A DNA stretch of 64,000 bases, from NCBI GenBank assembly GCA_030512335.1, contig JAULSU010000002.1:496001-560000 (forward strand), given 5' to 3'. How positions within the stretch are numbered: position 1 is the stretch's first letter; the number at the start of each line of letters is the position of its first letter. Below, piece by piece: positions 42,702-55,315 of the stretch. This DNA is from Immersiella caudata (lineage: Eukaryota > Ascomycota > Sordariomycetes > Sordariales > Lasiosphaeriaceae). A program made the translations under genes and the position numbers. The notes under the pieces were generated by a model that saw only the letters and a list, made by a program, of their open reading frames with translations, ran no database searches and was not told where the DNA came from.

Positions 42702-43228
42702 CGGAGCGATCTTCGTGTGCATATGCAAACAAGTTCCCAGGGTTCCACCTTGGTTCCGCGATCTTTTCAGCTGCTGTCTCCCGTTCCTTGGATTCACCAC
42801 TACGTGGTGGGGCCATCCCGTCTGCGCAAGCCTCACATGGATGTCGAGACAGAACTTCCGAAGCACGGCAAACTGTGATGAGTAATGCCCGACGTGCCGA
42901 AACGGAACTTCGAGGGGATCCAACCCGAAGCGCACGATGCCCTCCCGCACTCCGACATCTGTTCATCACAGGGCACCGTAACAGACATACATCGAATGGG
43001 CATACTTTTTTGGCGCTCTCGGGATGGAACGCTCAATTCTCTCACCTGATCAGCCATGCTCGCCCGGCACTGTCGAGAACCTAGGTCGGAGAGGAGCAAA
43101 GCATAATTCCGCCACCCCACCCACCACAAGACAAGACACAGGTCTTCCAACATGAACCTCAACCACCGACGGCTCCAACGACCACTAGCAATTCTCGACA
43201 CATCGGCGCCCGCTACAACACATCGAAG
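42702..43228. other. Intergenic, no gene seen
   Basis: Upstream of the F-box/2EXR-like gene. Overlapping short frames on both strands without recognisable product. Confidence 0.45.
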
Positions 43229-44122
43229 ATGACTCGGACCTTCGCAAGCATCCCCTCTGAGATCCGGGTGCTGATCTATACACACCTTCTCGTTTCCTCC
43301 GACCCCGCCATCATCGTCTCTGGAGAGGACGTGAAGAAATTATCCTTCCTAACCCATTCTGCCAGTCATCCGCCGCCTACCTTGATCGCCTTCCCCGCGT
43401 CAGCGCCCTCGAGCGCAGTTCTTCGCACCTGCAAGATGGCCTACAGAGAGGGGCTAGAACTCCTCTATTCCAAGAACGTGTTCCAATTCCCTGAGCTCCT
43501 CAACGTTGGCTCGGGACAGAGCATCGCCCACATGGACCGCTTCCTCGAACGCATCGGCTCCACAAACGCCGGCCTGATTCGCCATATCCGCGTTCCCGTC
43601 CCCCGATGGTTCGTCGCTCACAAGGAGTACGTTCGACGGCTTGAATGGCTTCAACAGTCGGGCTGCCCACAGCTGCGTAGCCTCGAGCTCTGCTTTTCGG
43701 GCGAGCACTGCCAGCACATGGTTTCCCACGAGGAAGGGAGATACGACGGGGAGGGGCAAATGCGGAAGTTGGAGTGGTTTCTTTCCGATCTCAACTTCCT
43801 CTCGACGGACAGGACTCTCCTCACTTTTAGTTTCCAAGTCAAAGTCGAGCAACTGAAGGATCCTAGCCCAGTCATGGTGTGCGCTCGGGAACGCTTAGAG
43901 AGGGCAGCGCCAGATTGTCGGGTCCAAGCCGTCAAGCTCAAGCACACGCTGATGTTTTTTATCCCTACTAATATTGGCATTGCGATGGAGGAGAGTGCAT
44001 ATGATCGATATGTGTGCTATAAAGACTCGGTGTGGCGGAGGGAGATCCAGGAGGAGGATGAGTTGACGGAGAGGGGATGGGCGGAACAGGACTTGATTCG
44101 AGTCTCAGATTTATTGGATTAA
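43229..44122 (+). CDS. F-box/2EXR-like domain protein
   Basis: Single exon, 297 aa, from the ATG at 43229. The N-terminal FASIPSEIRVLIYTHLL is the short F-box-like/2EXR start, and AVLRTCKMAYREGLELLYSKNVFQF is the second conserved element of this abundant fungal family. A long variable region follows with a segment GCPQLRSLELCF typical of these proteins. The C-terminus is acidic. No membrane segment or signal peptide is seen. Members may be substrate receptors of SCF ubiquitin ligases, but most have no tested function. It is intact, unlike the related gene at 15343-15996. Confidence 0.78.
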   Translation: MTRTFASIPSEIRVLIYTHLLVSSDPAIIVSGEDVKKLSFLTHSASHPPPTLIAFPASAPSSAVLRTCKMAYREGLELLYSKNVFQFPELLNVGSGQSIAHMDRFLERIGSTNAGLIRHIRVPVPRWFVAHKEYVRRLEWLQQSGCPQLRSLELCFSGEHCQHMVSHEEGRYDGEGQMRKLEWFLSDLNFLSTDRTLLTFSFQVKVEQLKDPSPVMVCARERLERAAPDCRVQAVKLKHTLMFFIPTNIGIAMEESAYDRYVCYKDSVWRREIQEEDELTERGWAEQDLIRVSDLLD

Positions 44123-45078
44123 AGATTGCATTTCATCTCCCCTTCAGTTCTCTAGCGAGCTATTGATTTTGTCTAATGTTTTTTCAGATTACGAGCAGGT
44201 ATGAAGTTGAATATATATCAAGTTGAGCAAGCGTCGCAAGATAGCAGTCATCTGGCTCCGATCCCGGCTACGAGTTGCAAAGGCTAGGACAAGGTCTCCA
44301 AGATGTCTATGTGACAGAGAACCAACGAAGTTTTCAAGTTGGCATCAGCGACTTATTAGGCTTTTTGCTTTTGAAGTTTGTCAGATAATGAGAGAAAAAT
44401 CCCCCCAAGGGTTTGTTGTGTTGATTCTTGCAAAATGTGTGAGGGAGTCTCCTCATGCTTGATCAACAAAGTTATAATTTTCGATGACCCCTGTACCAGA
44501 AAAACTAGCCATAAACGTCCATGATGACCTCACTGCGGTAACTTAGCCGCCACAATATCGCTGCAAGGTCGGGCAGCAACAGCCTCGGTCAGAATCGAGG
44601 TTCATGGGCATCCCAGACAATAAAGTATGCCCGGCATTGCACAACGGGCTTGTAAAGCCCGTGGAACTCGACAACTGGCAACTCGTGACTCGCCGCGTCT
44701 CATCGTGGCTGATCTGTTCACAAGACGTCATCAACCTCTGGTGCCATGTGCCGTCGCCACACACGGGCCAGCAGCAAGGAGGTTCGAGAGGGTTGCCCTG
44801 CTCAGTTCTGATAGGCCCAGTGAGCCCCGCACTACCGTTTCTGGGTTAGTGCCCGCCGCCCTGTTGCGGGCTTTCCAACCCGTTGGAGAAAGGGATGCTG
44901 GCCGCATGTCACAAGCCCATCATTTTGGGAAATTGAGTCCTTCGGTAATCGCCCTCTCGCCATTGTTTTTTTTACAGGCCACGATGGCCATTTCGCACAG
45001 CACATAGGAACTACAACGCCGCGCCCCCTTTTGCATTTGCTTTCTTTCCATTGTCCTGCTGCAGCCATATACCCCGCG
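44123..45078. other. Intergenic, no gene supported
   Basis: About 950 bp separating the F-box-like gene from SEY1. Contains the SEY1 promoter. Short frames only. Confidence 0.5.
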
Positions 45079-47832
45079 ATGAACGGCCACTTTGCCGCCG
45101 TCGGCAACGGGCCGACGGCTGACTACGAGCATGGCATCCAGGTCATTGACGACGACAAGGCCTTCAAGTTCGTCACCACCCCGTCCGCCCGCGGCGCGCG
45201 GATGCCCAGGAACTGTCGATACTGACTAGCTTCTTCCTCGCAGCACGCATCTCAATGAGTACCTCGCCCAAACCCACGTCGCCGAGGCCGGCTTCAACTA
45301 CCACCTGATCTCCGTCTTCGGCTCGCAGTCGACGGGCAAGTCGACCCTGCTCAACCACCTCTTCGGCACTGAGTTCAGTGTCATGTCCGAGTCCGAACGA
45401 CGCCAGACGACTAAGGGAATATGGATGTCCAAGAACAAGAAGGAGCGCGCGGATGGTGGGGCGCTCAAGATGGCCGAGAACATCCTCGTCATGGATGTTG
45501 AGGGCACCGACGGCCGCGAGCGCGGAGAAGACCAGGACTTTGAGCGAAAGAGCGCTCTCTTCGCTTTAGCCACCAGCGAGGTCCTGATTGTCAACATCTG
45601 GGAGCACCAGGTCGGCCTTTACCAGGGCGCAAACATGGGTTTGCTCAAGACCGTTTTCGAGGTCAACCTTCAGCTATTCGTAAAGGACAGACAGTGCGCG
45701 CCCCCGCAGTCGCCCCGCGCCCCCGACCATTATGCGACAGGCTAACCATGTCATAGATCACAAACACGCTCGTTGCTGTTCTTTGTTATTCGCGACCACA
45801 TCGGCAACACACCCCTGGCGAACTTGCGCAACACGCTGATCCAAGACCTGACTAAGATTTGGTCCTCCATCTCCAAGCCGCAAGGACTCGAGAACTCCAA
45901 GATCGACGACTACTTTGACTTTGCATTCGCCACCCTGCCGCACAAGATCCTCCAGCCCGACAAGTTCCTCACCGAAGTCGAGAATCTCGGCGCCCGCTTC
46001 ACCGCTGGTCACCGCTCTACCAAAGACCAAGAGTTTTCAGGGGGTGTATTCCTCCCGGAGTACCACAGGAGGATACCTGCCGATGGATTATCGGTGTATG
46101 CCGAGGGTGTGTGGGACCAAATCGTCAACAACAAGGATCTCGATCTGCCGACCCAGCAGGAGCTGCTTGCCCAGTTTCGCTGCGACGAGATCTCGCGCGA
46201 AGTCCTTGTGGCATTCGATACTGTTATTGCCCCTCTAGAAGAGCAGCAAGCTGAAGCGACCCGTCTGGGGAAGGCCACCGTTCTGCCCGATCTTGGCGCT
46301 CTAGGAGTAGCGGCTCGCGAGAAAGCCGTCAAGGCCTTTGAAACCCAGGCAAGCAGGTACCACAAGGGAGTGTACACTGTCAAGCGCGGCGAACTCGAGA
46401 GTAAGATTGACTCCCGCCTCAAGGCATTGTACCAGGCGCAATTGTCGGCGGCGCATAAGGCCGGTGTGACGGCGTTCAGCGATGCCGTCACCGGCTCGGT
46501 CAAGGCTGGGCAAAAGGCCGGAGGATCCTACGAGTTTGCCGAGATTGTGGGGAAGCAGAAAAAGAAGACGTTGGAGGTCTTCAAGAAGGAGGCCCAGAGT
46601 CTCGCTATTCCCGGAGTCTCATGGTCGAACTTCAAGCCGCAATATCGCTTGTTCGAGAAGGAGTTGGACGAGGTTAGCGGACGGCTGCGAAAGGAGGAGA
46701 TGCGCCGGTTGGCCATTCGCGTCGAGCGGTGGGTCAAGTCGCGCCTTGGCGATGCCATAGGCCTCGAGTTCAACAAGCTGGGTTCCGGTAGGGGCGGAAC
46801 CGGCGCTCCCGAGGAGGGCGAGAAACCACCAACGGAGAAGGACCTCTGGGATCGCATCTGGTACGTCTTCACCGGTATCGTCACGGAGGCCGAGACCCGC
46901 TTCACCGACAGAGCCAAGAGCTTTGACGCGAACGAGGACGAGGTTCAAGTTGGACTTTGGCGACTGCGGCGCAAGAGCTGGGTTGCTCTTCGGGAGAGAA
47001 TCGACGAGGAGGTTATGGAGAGCAACATTCTCATGAAGCTGCGCGAGAACTTTGAAGACAAGTTCCGCTATGACGAGGAGGGCGTTCCCAGGATTTGGCG
47101 CCCAACCGACGACATTGAGGGCATCTACACCAAGGCCCGCGAATCCACCCTCGGCCTCATCCCGCTCCTCTCCAGGTTCAGGTTAGCGGAGACATATGCG
47201 CCTCCGGACCTACCAGCGTTTATCGGCCTACAGCCCGCAGGCGCCGAGCCCGAGGATGAGGAGGACCTTGCGCCCATTGGCGGAGTCGACGAAGAAGAGG
47301 GCAAGAGCCTCGAGGAGGAGATGACAGTCCTCAGCGAGAGCAAGCGGCAGGACCTGGTGGTCAGGTTTAAGAAGATGGCTGATGGAGTCTATGTTGAGGC
47401 CAAGAGGAGCGCGATCGGCGGCATCACGCAGGTGCCGCTGTACTTCTACGTCATCCTCCTGGTCCTCGGGTGGAACGAGATCGTAATGGGTACGTGTGCT
47501 CTTTGGCGCTGGCGGGGGTTGTTGGCTAACATGATGCAGTCTTGCGGAACCCCTTCCTATTTGTGCTCATCCTCCTCCTCGGCGGTGGCACTTATGTGGC
47601 ATACACATTGAACCTCCTCGGTCCTATGATGCAGATGGGCAGCGCTGCGTATGGGCAGGGTATCGAAATCGGCAAGCAGAAACTGCGGGAATTCCTAGAA
47701 AACAATGAGATGGCACGGCAGGCAATTGCGATGCCAGCCAAGCAGCGAGACAGTGACTCCATCAGCCTGGACACCTTGGATAGCGGCGGCAAGAAGAGGC
47801 AGCAGACGACGACGGATGATGACGATATTTAG
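45079..47832 (+). CDS. SEY1: Sey1, atlastin/RHD3-type ER membrane-fusion GTPase
   Basis: Four exons, 45079-45167, 45244-45693, 45757-47489 and 47540-47832, give about 854 aa, the usual length. The dynamin-like GTPase domain shows the P-loop [17 protein letters not shown], switch [10 protein letters not shown], the G3 motif [13 protein letters not shown] and the G4-like [10 protein letters not shown] long helical bundle follows. Near the C-terminus two closely spaced membrane segments ([30 protein letters not shown]) form the hairpin anchor, with an amphipathic tail. Sey1 fuses homotypic ER tubules and maintains three-way junctions. The first intron uses a GTTCGT donor, chosen because it yields KAFN-THLNEYL in agreement with the family. 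Confidence 0.96.
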
Positions 47833-48014
47833 ACATGACTACGAATGGAAGAGGTATCAGGGGTTGTACAGGTACGGGATGAACGCACGTTGCATTGGTC
47901 GAGCTTTGTGTCTTTGGAACGCGGCCGATGGCTCGTCGGTGCGCAGGATATCATGTCTATCGTGATGCCCAACTCCTTACTCCTGAACATAATACAGTAA
48001 TGATTACATCGATA

Positions 48015-49043
48015 TCAGAACGCCTCCAACCCAGCCGGTGTCCCAAACCACGTTCCCAACTCGTCCCCGTCACCTTGATCTTTGGATGTGAAGAAATCCG
48101 TCATGCGGTGCGTGTCCCCGTCGTCATCCACAGGCCAGTCAACCTTGATGCCTCCTGTTTTCGTCGACTCCAACATATCCTTCGCCGTGCCCCAGCTGAA
48201 CCTGCACTCGGGCCCCCAACCAAACACCGGGTGCATATTCCCCTTCATCCACGACACGCACCGCCCATCCGACGGATATCCCGATCCCCATTCCATATCC
48301 TCATTCCCCCCCTCTCCACCCCCCTGCCCCCTCGCCCTCCACAGCGTCTCTAGCGCCGCATCCCTCGTGACCTTGGCACAGACACTCGCCGCGCTCACAC
48401 ACGGATACAAACTATCCGCCTTCTTCGCCACAGTAATCTTCGCCGTGGGAAACACCCGTTCCAACTTCGCCTGGTACGCCGCAGGCTGGCCGATCGTATC
48501 CACATAGATCTCCTCAATGTTCACGCCCCGCGCATACACACCCCTTATCAACTCCACCGTTGCGTCCATCGCTTGCGCGTTGAGATTGTACATCCCGCCT
48601 GAAGGACGCATCATGCCTGCGGAGATATCGCGTGCCGAGAGGGAGGAGGTGGCCCAGCCGCAGGAGGCGTGGAGGTCGGAGGAGGGCGTGCAGAGGGTTT
48701 GCATTAGCGAGGAGCGCACGGAGTGGCTGAGGACTTTGGAGTCGTCGAAGTGGTGGGTTTGGCGGAGGAGGGGGTCGGAGAGGGGAAGGGGGAGGTAGAA
48801 GATGCCGTAGACCATGGGGCCGAGGACGGGACCGCGGCCGGCTTCGTCGACGCCGAGGGCGACTGGGGGGCCGGTTCCCGGTTGGGAGGGAGAGGCGGGG
48901 AGGAGAGATGGGGGGACGGGGGAGAAGTAGGTTGAGGATTGGCCGCGGAGGAGGGCGGCAGTGTTGATGGAGGGGGGGATGAAGACGTCGGGGGGGGGCG
49001 TTTTGAGGGTGAGGTCCTCTGGTGGTGGTTGGGAGTCGGTCAT
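48015..49043 (-). CDS. RNH201: Ribonuclease H2 catalytic subunit A
   Basis: Single exon, 342 aa, from the ATG at 49043. The frame is open upstream, but MTDSQPPPEDLTL is the first plausible start. Catalytic motifs are all present: GVDEAGRGPVLGPMVYG (DE pair), FDDSKVLS, EIYVDTIGQP (Asp), and ITVAKKADSLYPCVSAASVCAKVTRD. GSGYPSD and GWGPECRFSW complete the family signature. RNase H2 removes ribonucleotides embedded in DNA and RNA-DNA hybrids together with two accessory subunits in the nucleus. It is divergent from MIF2 with 534 bp between starts, and its 3' end lies 182 bp from the convergent SEY1 stop. Confidence 0.95.
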   Translation of the reverse strand: MTDSQPPPEDLTLKTPPPDVFIPPSINTAALLRGQSSTYFSPVPPSLLPASPSQPGTGPPVALGVDEAGRGPVLGPMVYGIFYLPLPLSDPLLRQTHHFDDSKVLSHSVRSSLMQTLCTPSSDLHASCGWATSSLSARDISAGMMRPSGGMYNLNAQAMDATVELIRGVYARGVNIEEIYVDTIGQPAAYQAKLERVFPTAKITVAKKADSLYPCVSAASVCAKVTRDAALETLWRARGQGGGEGGNEDMEWGSGYPSDGRCVSWMKGNMHPVFGWGPECRFSWGTAKDMLESTKTGGIKVDWPVDDDGDTHRMTDFFTSKDQGDGDELGTWFGTPAGLEAF

Positions 49044-49577
49044 TTTGGTGGTTTGCTGTGTTGTTTTCGGTTGCGGGTCGGTCCCTTGACGGAAAAGGAG
49101 AATATCGACGGCAGTGTAAGGCCGAAGAAACAATAGGTGGTTTGGTCAATTGTTCAATGTTCAGACAAAAGCTGAGTTCAAAAGCTGGCCGTTGAGGTAC
49201 CGTAAGTGGTCGCGCCAAGATTTGGAGGGGACCTTGGATCGACGCGTTTGGGCTGCAAAACGCGCCAGCCAATCATACGACGGAACGCGCCGCAGCCCGT
49301 CTGCAACAATGGATGCAGCAACAAGCAAGGGAGAGCCCACAAGGTCCCGCTCATGATTCCCCGACGAGGCAAGTAAACAAAGTCATCCCGGGGTGTCTGG
49401 CTTAACGCATTGTTCGCGTCCTTGCATCCACTCTGTTGCTTTTTTGCGCTCGTTGCGTCACTTGGCGACCCGCGACTTGCGCCGCGCTCTGGTCGCACTG
49501 GTACGAGCTCCGATTGCTCCTCCACAAGATCGCAATTGCTGCATTCCGTCGCGACGTCGACGACAGCGTTATCCAAG
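49044..49577. promoter_or_regulatory. Divergent promoter region RNH201 / MIF2
   Basis: The 534 bp between the start codons must hold both promoters. No clear TATA box or named site was found. Short open frames here are not supported as genes. Confidence 0.45.
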
Positions 49578-52015
49578 ATGCCGCCGCGTCCGTCGCAGAT
49601 GCGGCGCACGCTCGGGCCCCAGGAGCATATCTACGAGCTTGGAGTGGCAGGGCGGTGAGTTTCTTCCCACAAACAAACACGGCTTGAGGCGGCGAACAAA
49701 CAAACGCTGATGCGCTCCGATGCAGTAAAACCGGCATCACCCTCCCAGACTCGGGCATCCGCGATGAACATGGCATGGAACCACTCGGCGGCCTCTTCTC
49801 GCCCGACAAGACCGCGCAGATGGACGAAGATGGGGAAGAGGGCGAGTCAGACGAGAACGATACCGGGGAGGCCATGGACATAACCACCAGTACGTCCCTC
49901 CCCATCTCTGCGCGCCATTGCGCGGCTAACCTTTGCTCTCAGCCTCGGGAATTGGACCAGCTGCATTGCTCAACGGACACGGGAATAGGCTTCCCATGCC
50001 CCTGCCGCGATCACGCTCGCCTGTCAAGACCAGCCTCAACTCTCCCGCGCAACGAAATCGCCTCCTCGCGCGCAGCAGCCACTCATCATCCCCACAAGAG
50101 TCGAGTTCGCAGCCGACCAACCCAAAGCGCCGTTTGGATTTTAAGAGCCTGGACGCCAATGGGCCCCGGTCGAGCTCCCAACCGATCCTAGGAAAGAACA
50201 TCCCCAAACTCAGCGCACTTAATGGCTCCGCGAGGGGGGTGACTAATGGCTACCACTCTCAGCCGTCGTACCGCCAGGAGGATAGCGAGGAAGAGGAGGA
50301 AGAGAGGGCCGATGAGCAGCAACCGCACTGGGATGATCACGAAGAGGCGGATGTGGTTGACAACTTTGTTGAGGAGTCCATGGCCATGTTGGAAGCAGAG
50401 CCTGGAGCTTCGCCCGAACCAGAAGAGCATGCGAGTGAGTCCTCGGCTGAAGAGGAATCTACCCACGCGACCGCGGCCAACCAAAAACCAGGTCCAAAGC
50501 TGAGCCAGAGGGGTGGTCCGAAAGCCAGGGCAGGCAAAGCGTCTGCGGCCGCGAAGCTGTCCAAACCCTCCCCAGTGGCCAAGGCGCCTAAGAATCGCCG
50601 GGTTATGGAGGAGGAAGAGGAGAGCGAGGCTCATGACGAATCAGCAGAAGAAGAACATGACCAAGAGGACGAAGCCGTTGTGAGCGAGGAGGAAGAGGGA
50701 GAAGTCGTAGCCCCCAAACCCAGAGGGAAAGCAGCAAAGCGAAAGGCCCCGACTCCGGAACCTGAACCGCGGCCTAGGAAGCGACGGTCATTAGATCAGG
50801 TGGAGGAGGCCGAACAGGAGGACGCGAGTCGACAAAAGAAGCGGCAACGAGGGGAGGGGCCTCCCGCCCCTGCACCAAAAGCTAGGGGACGGCCCAAGAA
50901 GGTCACCGGCCCGGCCAACGAGGAGCCAAACCAGCCCAGGGCCTCCACGTCTAAGAAAGCTGGCAAGGCACCAGTGGCAGAGAAGGCGGAGAAGGGCAAA
51001 AGAGGCCGGAAGCGCAAGTCTTCCATAAACCCTGGTGATGTCTCACAGGTCATCGTTCCGCGGGGGCCACCACTGCCCAGATCCCGCGGCTTGATGATCA
51101 ACCGCCGCGAACTCCCCGGGGACTCCAATTCGATGATCCGAACACGATCAGGTCGAACGTCCACCAAACCAACCGCCTTCTGGAAGAACGAGAGGATAGT
51201 TTACGAAACCGAAGAGGCCACGAACGATGCTTTCTTCGGAAGCAAACCTAGCAAATTCGTCCTCCCCAGTATCAAGGAAGTCGTGCGTTACGACGAGCCA
51301 GAACCCGTGTACCCGACGAAATCGCGCAAGGGCAAGCGGGGCGCACCAGCCAAGGGGCGCGGTCGCCGGGGTAAGAGCCGAGGCGGCTACGACTCCGACG
51401 ACGATGACGGCCCGCCGGTGGACCCCTGGGAGAACCGCCCGGGCACCATCGAGGGCAATGTCATTTGCTGGCTTCCCGAACACGAGCTGGATCCGCCCGC
51501 GCAGGACGACTTTGTCGATATCGAACCCAGGCAACTCGCCCTCAGCAGCGCTGCGGTTCAGACTCAGCCGGTCAAGGATGCGACGTTTCGGTATGCAAAG
51601 ATCCTTAGTGAGGGCTTTTTCAACTGTGGCGTTGTCGACTTGCCGCCTGGGGCGGAGAAGCGGCCTAAGAATTCAAGAAAGATGTTTATGACTTTTTTCG
51701 TTCACACCGGTCGTGTGCTGGTCACGGTGAATGAGACGAGTTTCCGGATTAGTAAGGGTGGCATGTGGTTTGTTCCAAGAGGTGAGCCCTTCTTGCCAAC
51801 GTGTTCATTAAAGGGTAAAGCACTGACAACATATTCCAGGCAACTACTACAGCATTGAGAACGACTATGACCGGCCCGCTCGCATCTTCTTCTCCCAGGG
51901 TTGCGAGATGGCGCCACCACCGATACCTTCAGTGGAGGAGGAACCCGCGGAAGAAGGGGATGAGGAGGGAGAAGGGGACGAGGAGGACGAGGACGAGGAC
52001 GAGGAGGAAGAATGA
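49578..52015 (+). CDS. MIF2: Mif2/CENP-C centromere protein
   Basis: Four exons, 49578-49654, 49726-49889, 49943-51781 and 51840-52015, give about 751 aa. The N-terminus (RRTLGPQEHIYELGVAGR, then GITLPDSGIRDEHGMEPLGG) is the Mif2 N-terminal region that contacts the inner kinetochore. A long acidic and basic disordered middle includes AT-hook-like KARGRPKK. The CENP-C motif is GRTSTKPTAFWKNERIVYE, which binds the CENP-A nucleosome. A C-terminal cupin dimerisation domain is split by the last intron (FFVHTGRVLVTVNETSF, then NYYSIENDYDRPARIFFSQG). The protein ends in a long Asp/Glu tail. All key parts are present. Confidence 0.95.
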
Positions 52016-52583
52016 TTGACGGATGATATTGACGGATCAAACCGTGTTGCTCCTATCTGTGTTGATCGCCAAAGCAATGAGGGATGAAATGCAAAAGTAT
52101 TTTCAGGATTAGCAGTAAGGGAGGAGACTTTATTTTGTTGGGTTGGGAACCATGTCATCATGTTCGAGCGCCTGTTGCGCAATGGCCCATCAGGATCCTT
52201 GCACTATCTGGCTGGAGTTGGGATCGTTGCGAAGGGTGGCAGAAATGTAGGATTGATATCTCATGATTATGACCAATATTCCATTTGTTTCCCGTCGCGG
52301 CCAGCATGTCTCAGGTACTGTAACCCAACACTTGTGAGGTTTTCCGGCCTTAGAGACCCAAAGATCGGAGAGACAGATATGGAAGATGGCCGACGATGTC
52401 TTAAGGTCACACTCACGGGGGTTATGACCGGCTAACTCCGGAATACTGACAACAGAAAACTGTGTAGAAAGCCGTATGTTTGAAGCTAAATAAAGTTGAG
52501 AGGGTATCTATCGTGGCATCGCAAATCCTAAACGACAGAGCACACGAGGGGGTGTGAGATATGGCACCCTTGAGGCCAACCCA
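52016..52583. other. Intergenic, convergent 3' flanks of MIF2 and YME2
   Basis: No gene or RNA feature seen. Confidence 0.5.
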
Positions 52584-55315
52584 TCACGCATTTTGCGAGA
52601 GCACTTTCTTCAGCCCAACCATCTCCTCTTCGTACGCCATAATCTTCTTCTGGCTCCCCTCCAGCTTAGTCAACAAGTAATGGATCCTTTCGTTAGTCTG
52701 GTATGGCTTTGTAGGGAGATTACCGAGGATGTTAAGCTCTGTTTCCGCCTTTTCGATGGACTTGGCTTCAACGGAAGCAAGCTCCTTGAGCAGTGCGAGG
52801 TCCATCTTCGCCTTGACAACGGGGTCCTTGAGGAGACGGGAAAATGCAGTCTGGTAGACGGGCTTCCCGGCGCGAACAGTTTGGGGGCGTCCGTGAACGG
52901 ACTTGACGGTAATTAGCTCGGCGTCGGACAAGGCCTCGAGGGCCGACTCTCCGTCGGCTCCTGGAGTTGTTGACGAAGCGAAGGTATCGGTGAGCACCAC
53001 CTCGTTGTACTTAAGAGTCTCATTTTGCGCGAGCTCCTTAACAAGATACCACGCTTGCTGTGTGGACCATTTCCTGTCCGAGGCTCCTGCATTCTTGGCC
53101 AAGAGGAACATCCGGAGGATCTCGGCTGAGCTCTGCTCAACGATCTCACCAACAGCCTTCTTTGGGCTCTGCCCGACTCTCAACCTTCGAGTGAGAACTT
53201 GAAGGTCAGTCAGCCGACCACCAAGGGTCTGAATGCACTCGTCCAATTCTCTGAGGTCCTCCCTGTTCTGCCTTTCTATGACTGGTGTCTCTTCGACTTC
53301 GTGACTGTCGTGTTTGCCGCCATTGTCACACTTTTGGCGCTTTTGGCGCTTGTCACCCTTCTTTTGTTTCGACTCGTCCTCGAGCTCCAACTGTGAAGTC
53401 ACAAACAGTTTGGCAGCCTCGGGGGACAAATCGCCCAGAGTAACCTGGTGAAAGACTCGATCAGGGAGCGATTTAGACAGTGATTTCGAGTATGATGTGT
53501 CGTTGGTCAGAAATACGACGTGAGCAACGTTAGATTGGACGAGGGCGGCAGCCCAGTCGGCGATCTTCTCGTAGATCAGTGATTTGTCATCGCTCTTGTG
53601 CAGGAAATTGTTGACAACAACCACGGCACGCCGCTCTGGGTGTGCTTCCAGAAAAGCATCCTCTGAGAGAGTTTCGTTGGGGTCGATCTTTTTCTTTTCG
53701 GCGAGGGACACATCCCTCAGCGCTGCTGCTGTGGTCTGAAGGATCTTGACGACTTGGGACTCGAGGTTCTCCGAGAAGCTAGCCTTCACGCCAGTAGTGC
53801 TCTGAATGGCGAGGTCGACCATGCTGCTCACGTTGTTCGCCCAAGAGAAAATCGGACGGTATCCAACCTGGGCAGCGAGTTTTTTGATGGTCCCTGCTTC
53901 CCCGCGGGCATCCATCACAGGCTTGCAATCCACGACCAACACATTTTTTCGTCCTTCGAGGACTTGGTCCACGACCAGCTCCCGTTTCCCAGAGCCCCTG
54001 GGTCCATGAATGACAACGAAAGTCGCCGTAGACTCCATCAGCACGTTCTGGACGGACTCGATAAGGTCTTTCCGGTGAGTTACCAGCGCATTCAAGCCCG
54101 CTTGTTCGCCCTTCCGCTTCCGGAACGCAAGGAAGTCATTTGTCTGGCGCTTGAACCACTTATATAGCCTACTGTCGGTGAGCTCGAAAACGTGTTGAAC
54201 ATGAGCCTGTGCTTTGTTAGTACCCCGTTGAATCAAGAGTCCGCCAGATACATACCCTCACGAAAAACTCCCGGATGGGATCGAATACAACGACGGTGAA
54301 GGCAGCGAGGAAAGCTGCCACAATCGGAATCACAATTCTCGGGTGGCTAGTTATCCAGTCCCAGATATGATGAGGTTTGATTCGTTGTTCATACGACAGC
54401 CGTAGCTTGGTCGCAAGCTTGCTCCCCGATTCGTGAAGTACGTAGCCATGCATGCAGTTTGTTGCCATGATAGCATCTCGAACCAGAACAAAGTCGACAT
54501 GAGCATACTTGGGCAGAACCTTGGAGTCGGACGGCTGGGTTGCGATGTCGGCGATCTTTCCATACCGCCGGAAGATGCTATAAAGGGTTTCCTGCGAAAG
54601 TTCGGGTGGAGAGCCACTGTCGTTGGTTGCGACATACTCTACTCGGATTCGACTCTTAGGGAACCGGTACAGATCCTCCAGCCACGGCCGACCGCGGACA
54701 AGGCCGGCCTTGATGCCGAGAAAGGGGTTGAACCATGGCTTGATCGGCTTCTCTTCCAACGCAGTGGCAACCTTACCCTCGATCTCGGACAGCGAGACGT
54801 CAGGTGGGTAGGTGAATTTGACGAAAGCACCACCGTCCTTGAGCCGAGGGACAATCTTGGTGATGGTTATGGGTAGATTTTCAGGAATTGCGCGTTTAAC
54901 CAGGGCAACAGGATCAAGCAATCCCTTTGAGTACGACTCAAATCGCTTCTGGACATCGGCAAGGTCGCGTCTGGTGAACCATGGGCGCCAAAGCATGAGT
55001 GGCATAAGCTTTAGGGGAAGCAGATCTGAGGTGATGTTAGTAACACTTCTTCAGGAATATGGGGTACAAATCAACGGTCGGCGCACTGTCAAAAAATAGA
55101 ATCGACTCATTTTCCCCGGTCGAGATATGGCCGCTCTTGTCGTCGTCTTGGAGTGCTGTCTCTTTTTTTGGCGTCGTGCCTGATGCGCTTGTTGTTGTGG
55201 TCGCTGAGCTCTCCCACCTGCGCATGCGGCCCCATCTCACCGTGCCAGCGGCTGCATATGTCCGCGGCAGGCCTGGGTGACCCAGGGGCCGAAAAGGTAG
55301 ACGTCCCACAACCAT
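52584..55315 (-). CDS. YME2: Yme2, mitochondrial escape protein 2 (inner membrane)
   Basis: Three exons, 55087-55315, 54256-55025 and 52584-54206, give about 873 aa. The N-terminus is Arg-rich and non-acidic (VGRLPFRPLGHPGLPRTYA), as expected of a mitochondrial presequence, and is followed by the family motif DKSGHISTGENESILFFD. Exon 2 contains an RRM-like domain (IRVEYV, then YSIFRRYGKIADI) and the single membrane helix (IVIPIVAAFLAAFTVVVFD). Exon 3 carries an AAA-like P-loop VIHGPRGSGKRELV and a C-terminal coiled region. Yme2 maintains mitochondrial nucleoid number and structure and limits mtDNA escape. An insert rich in Lys, Asp and His (about residue 620-650) is variable in the family. 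It is divergent from EMI1. Confidence 0.94.

Noticed and set aside
48517..49136. Plus-strand frames across RNH201
   Set aside because: They are shadows of the minus-strand RNase H2 gene, whose catalytic motifs are complete.
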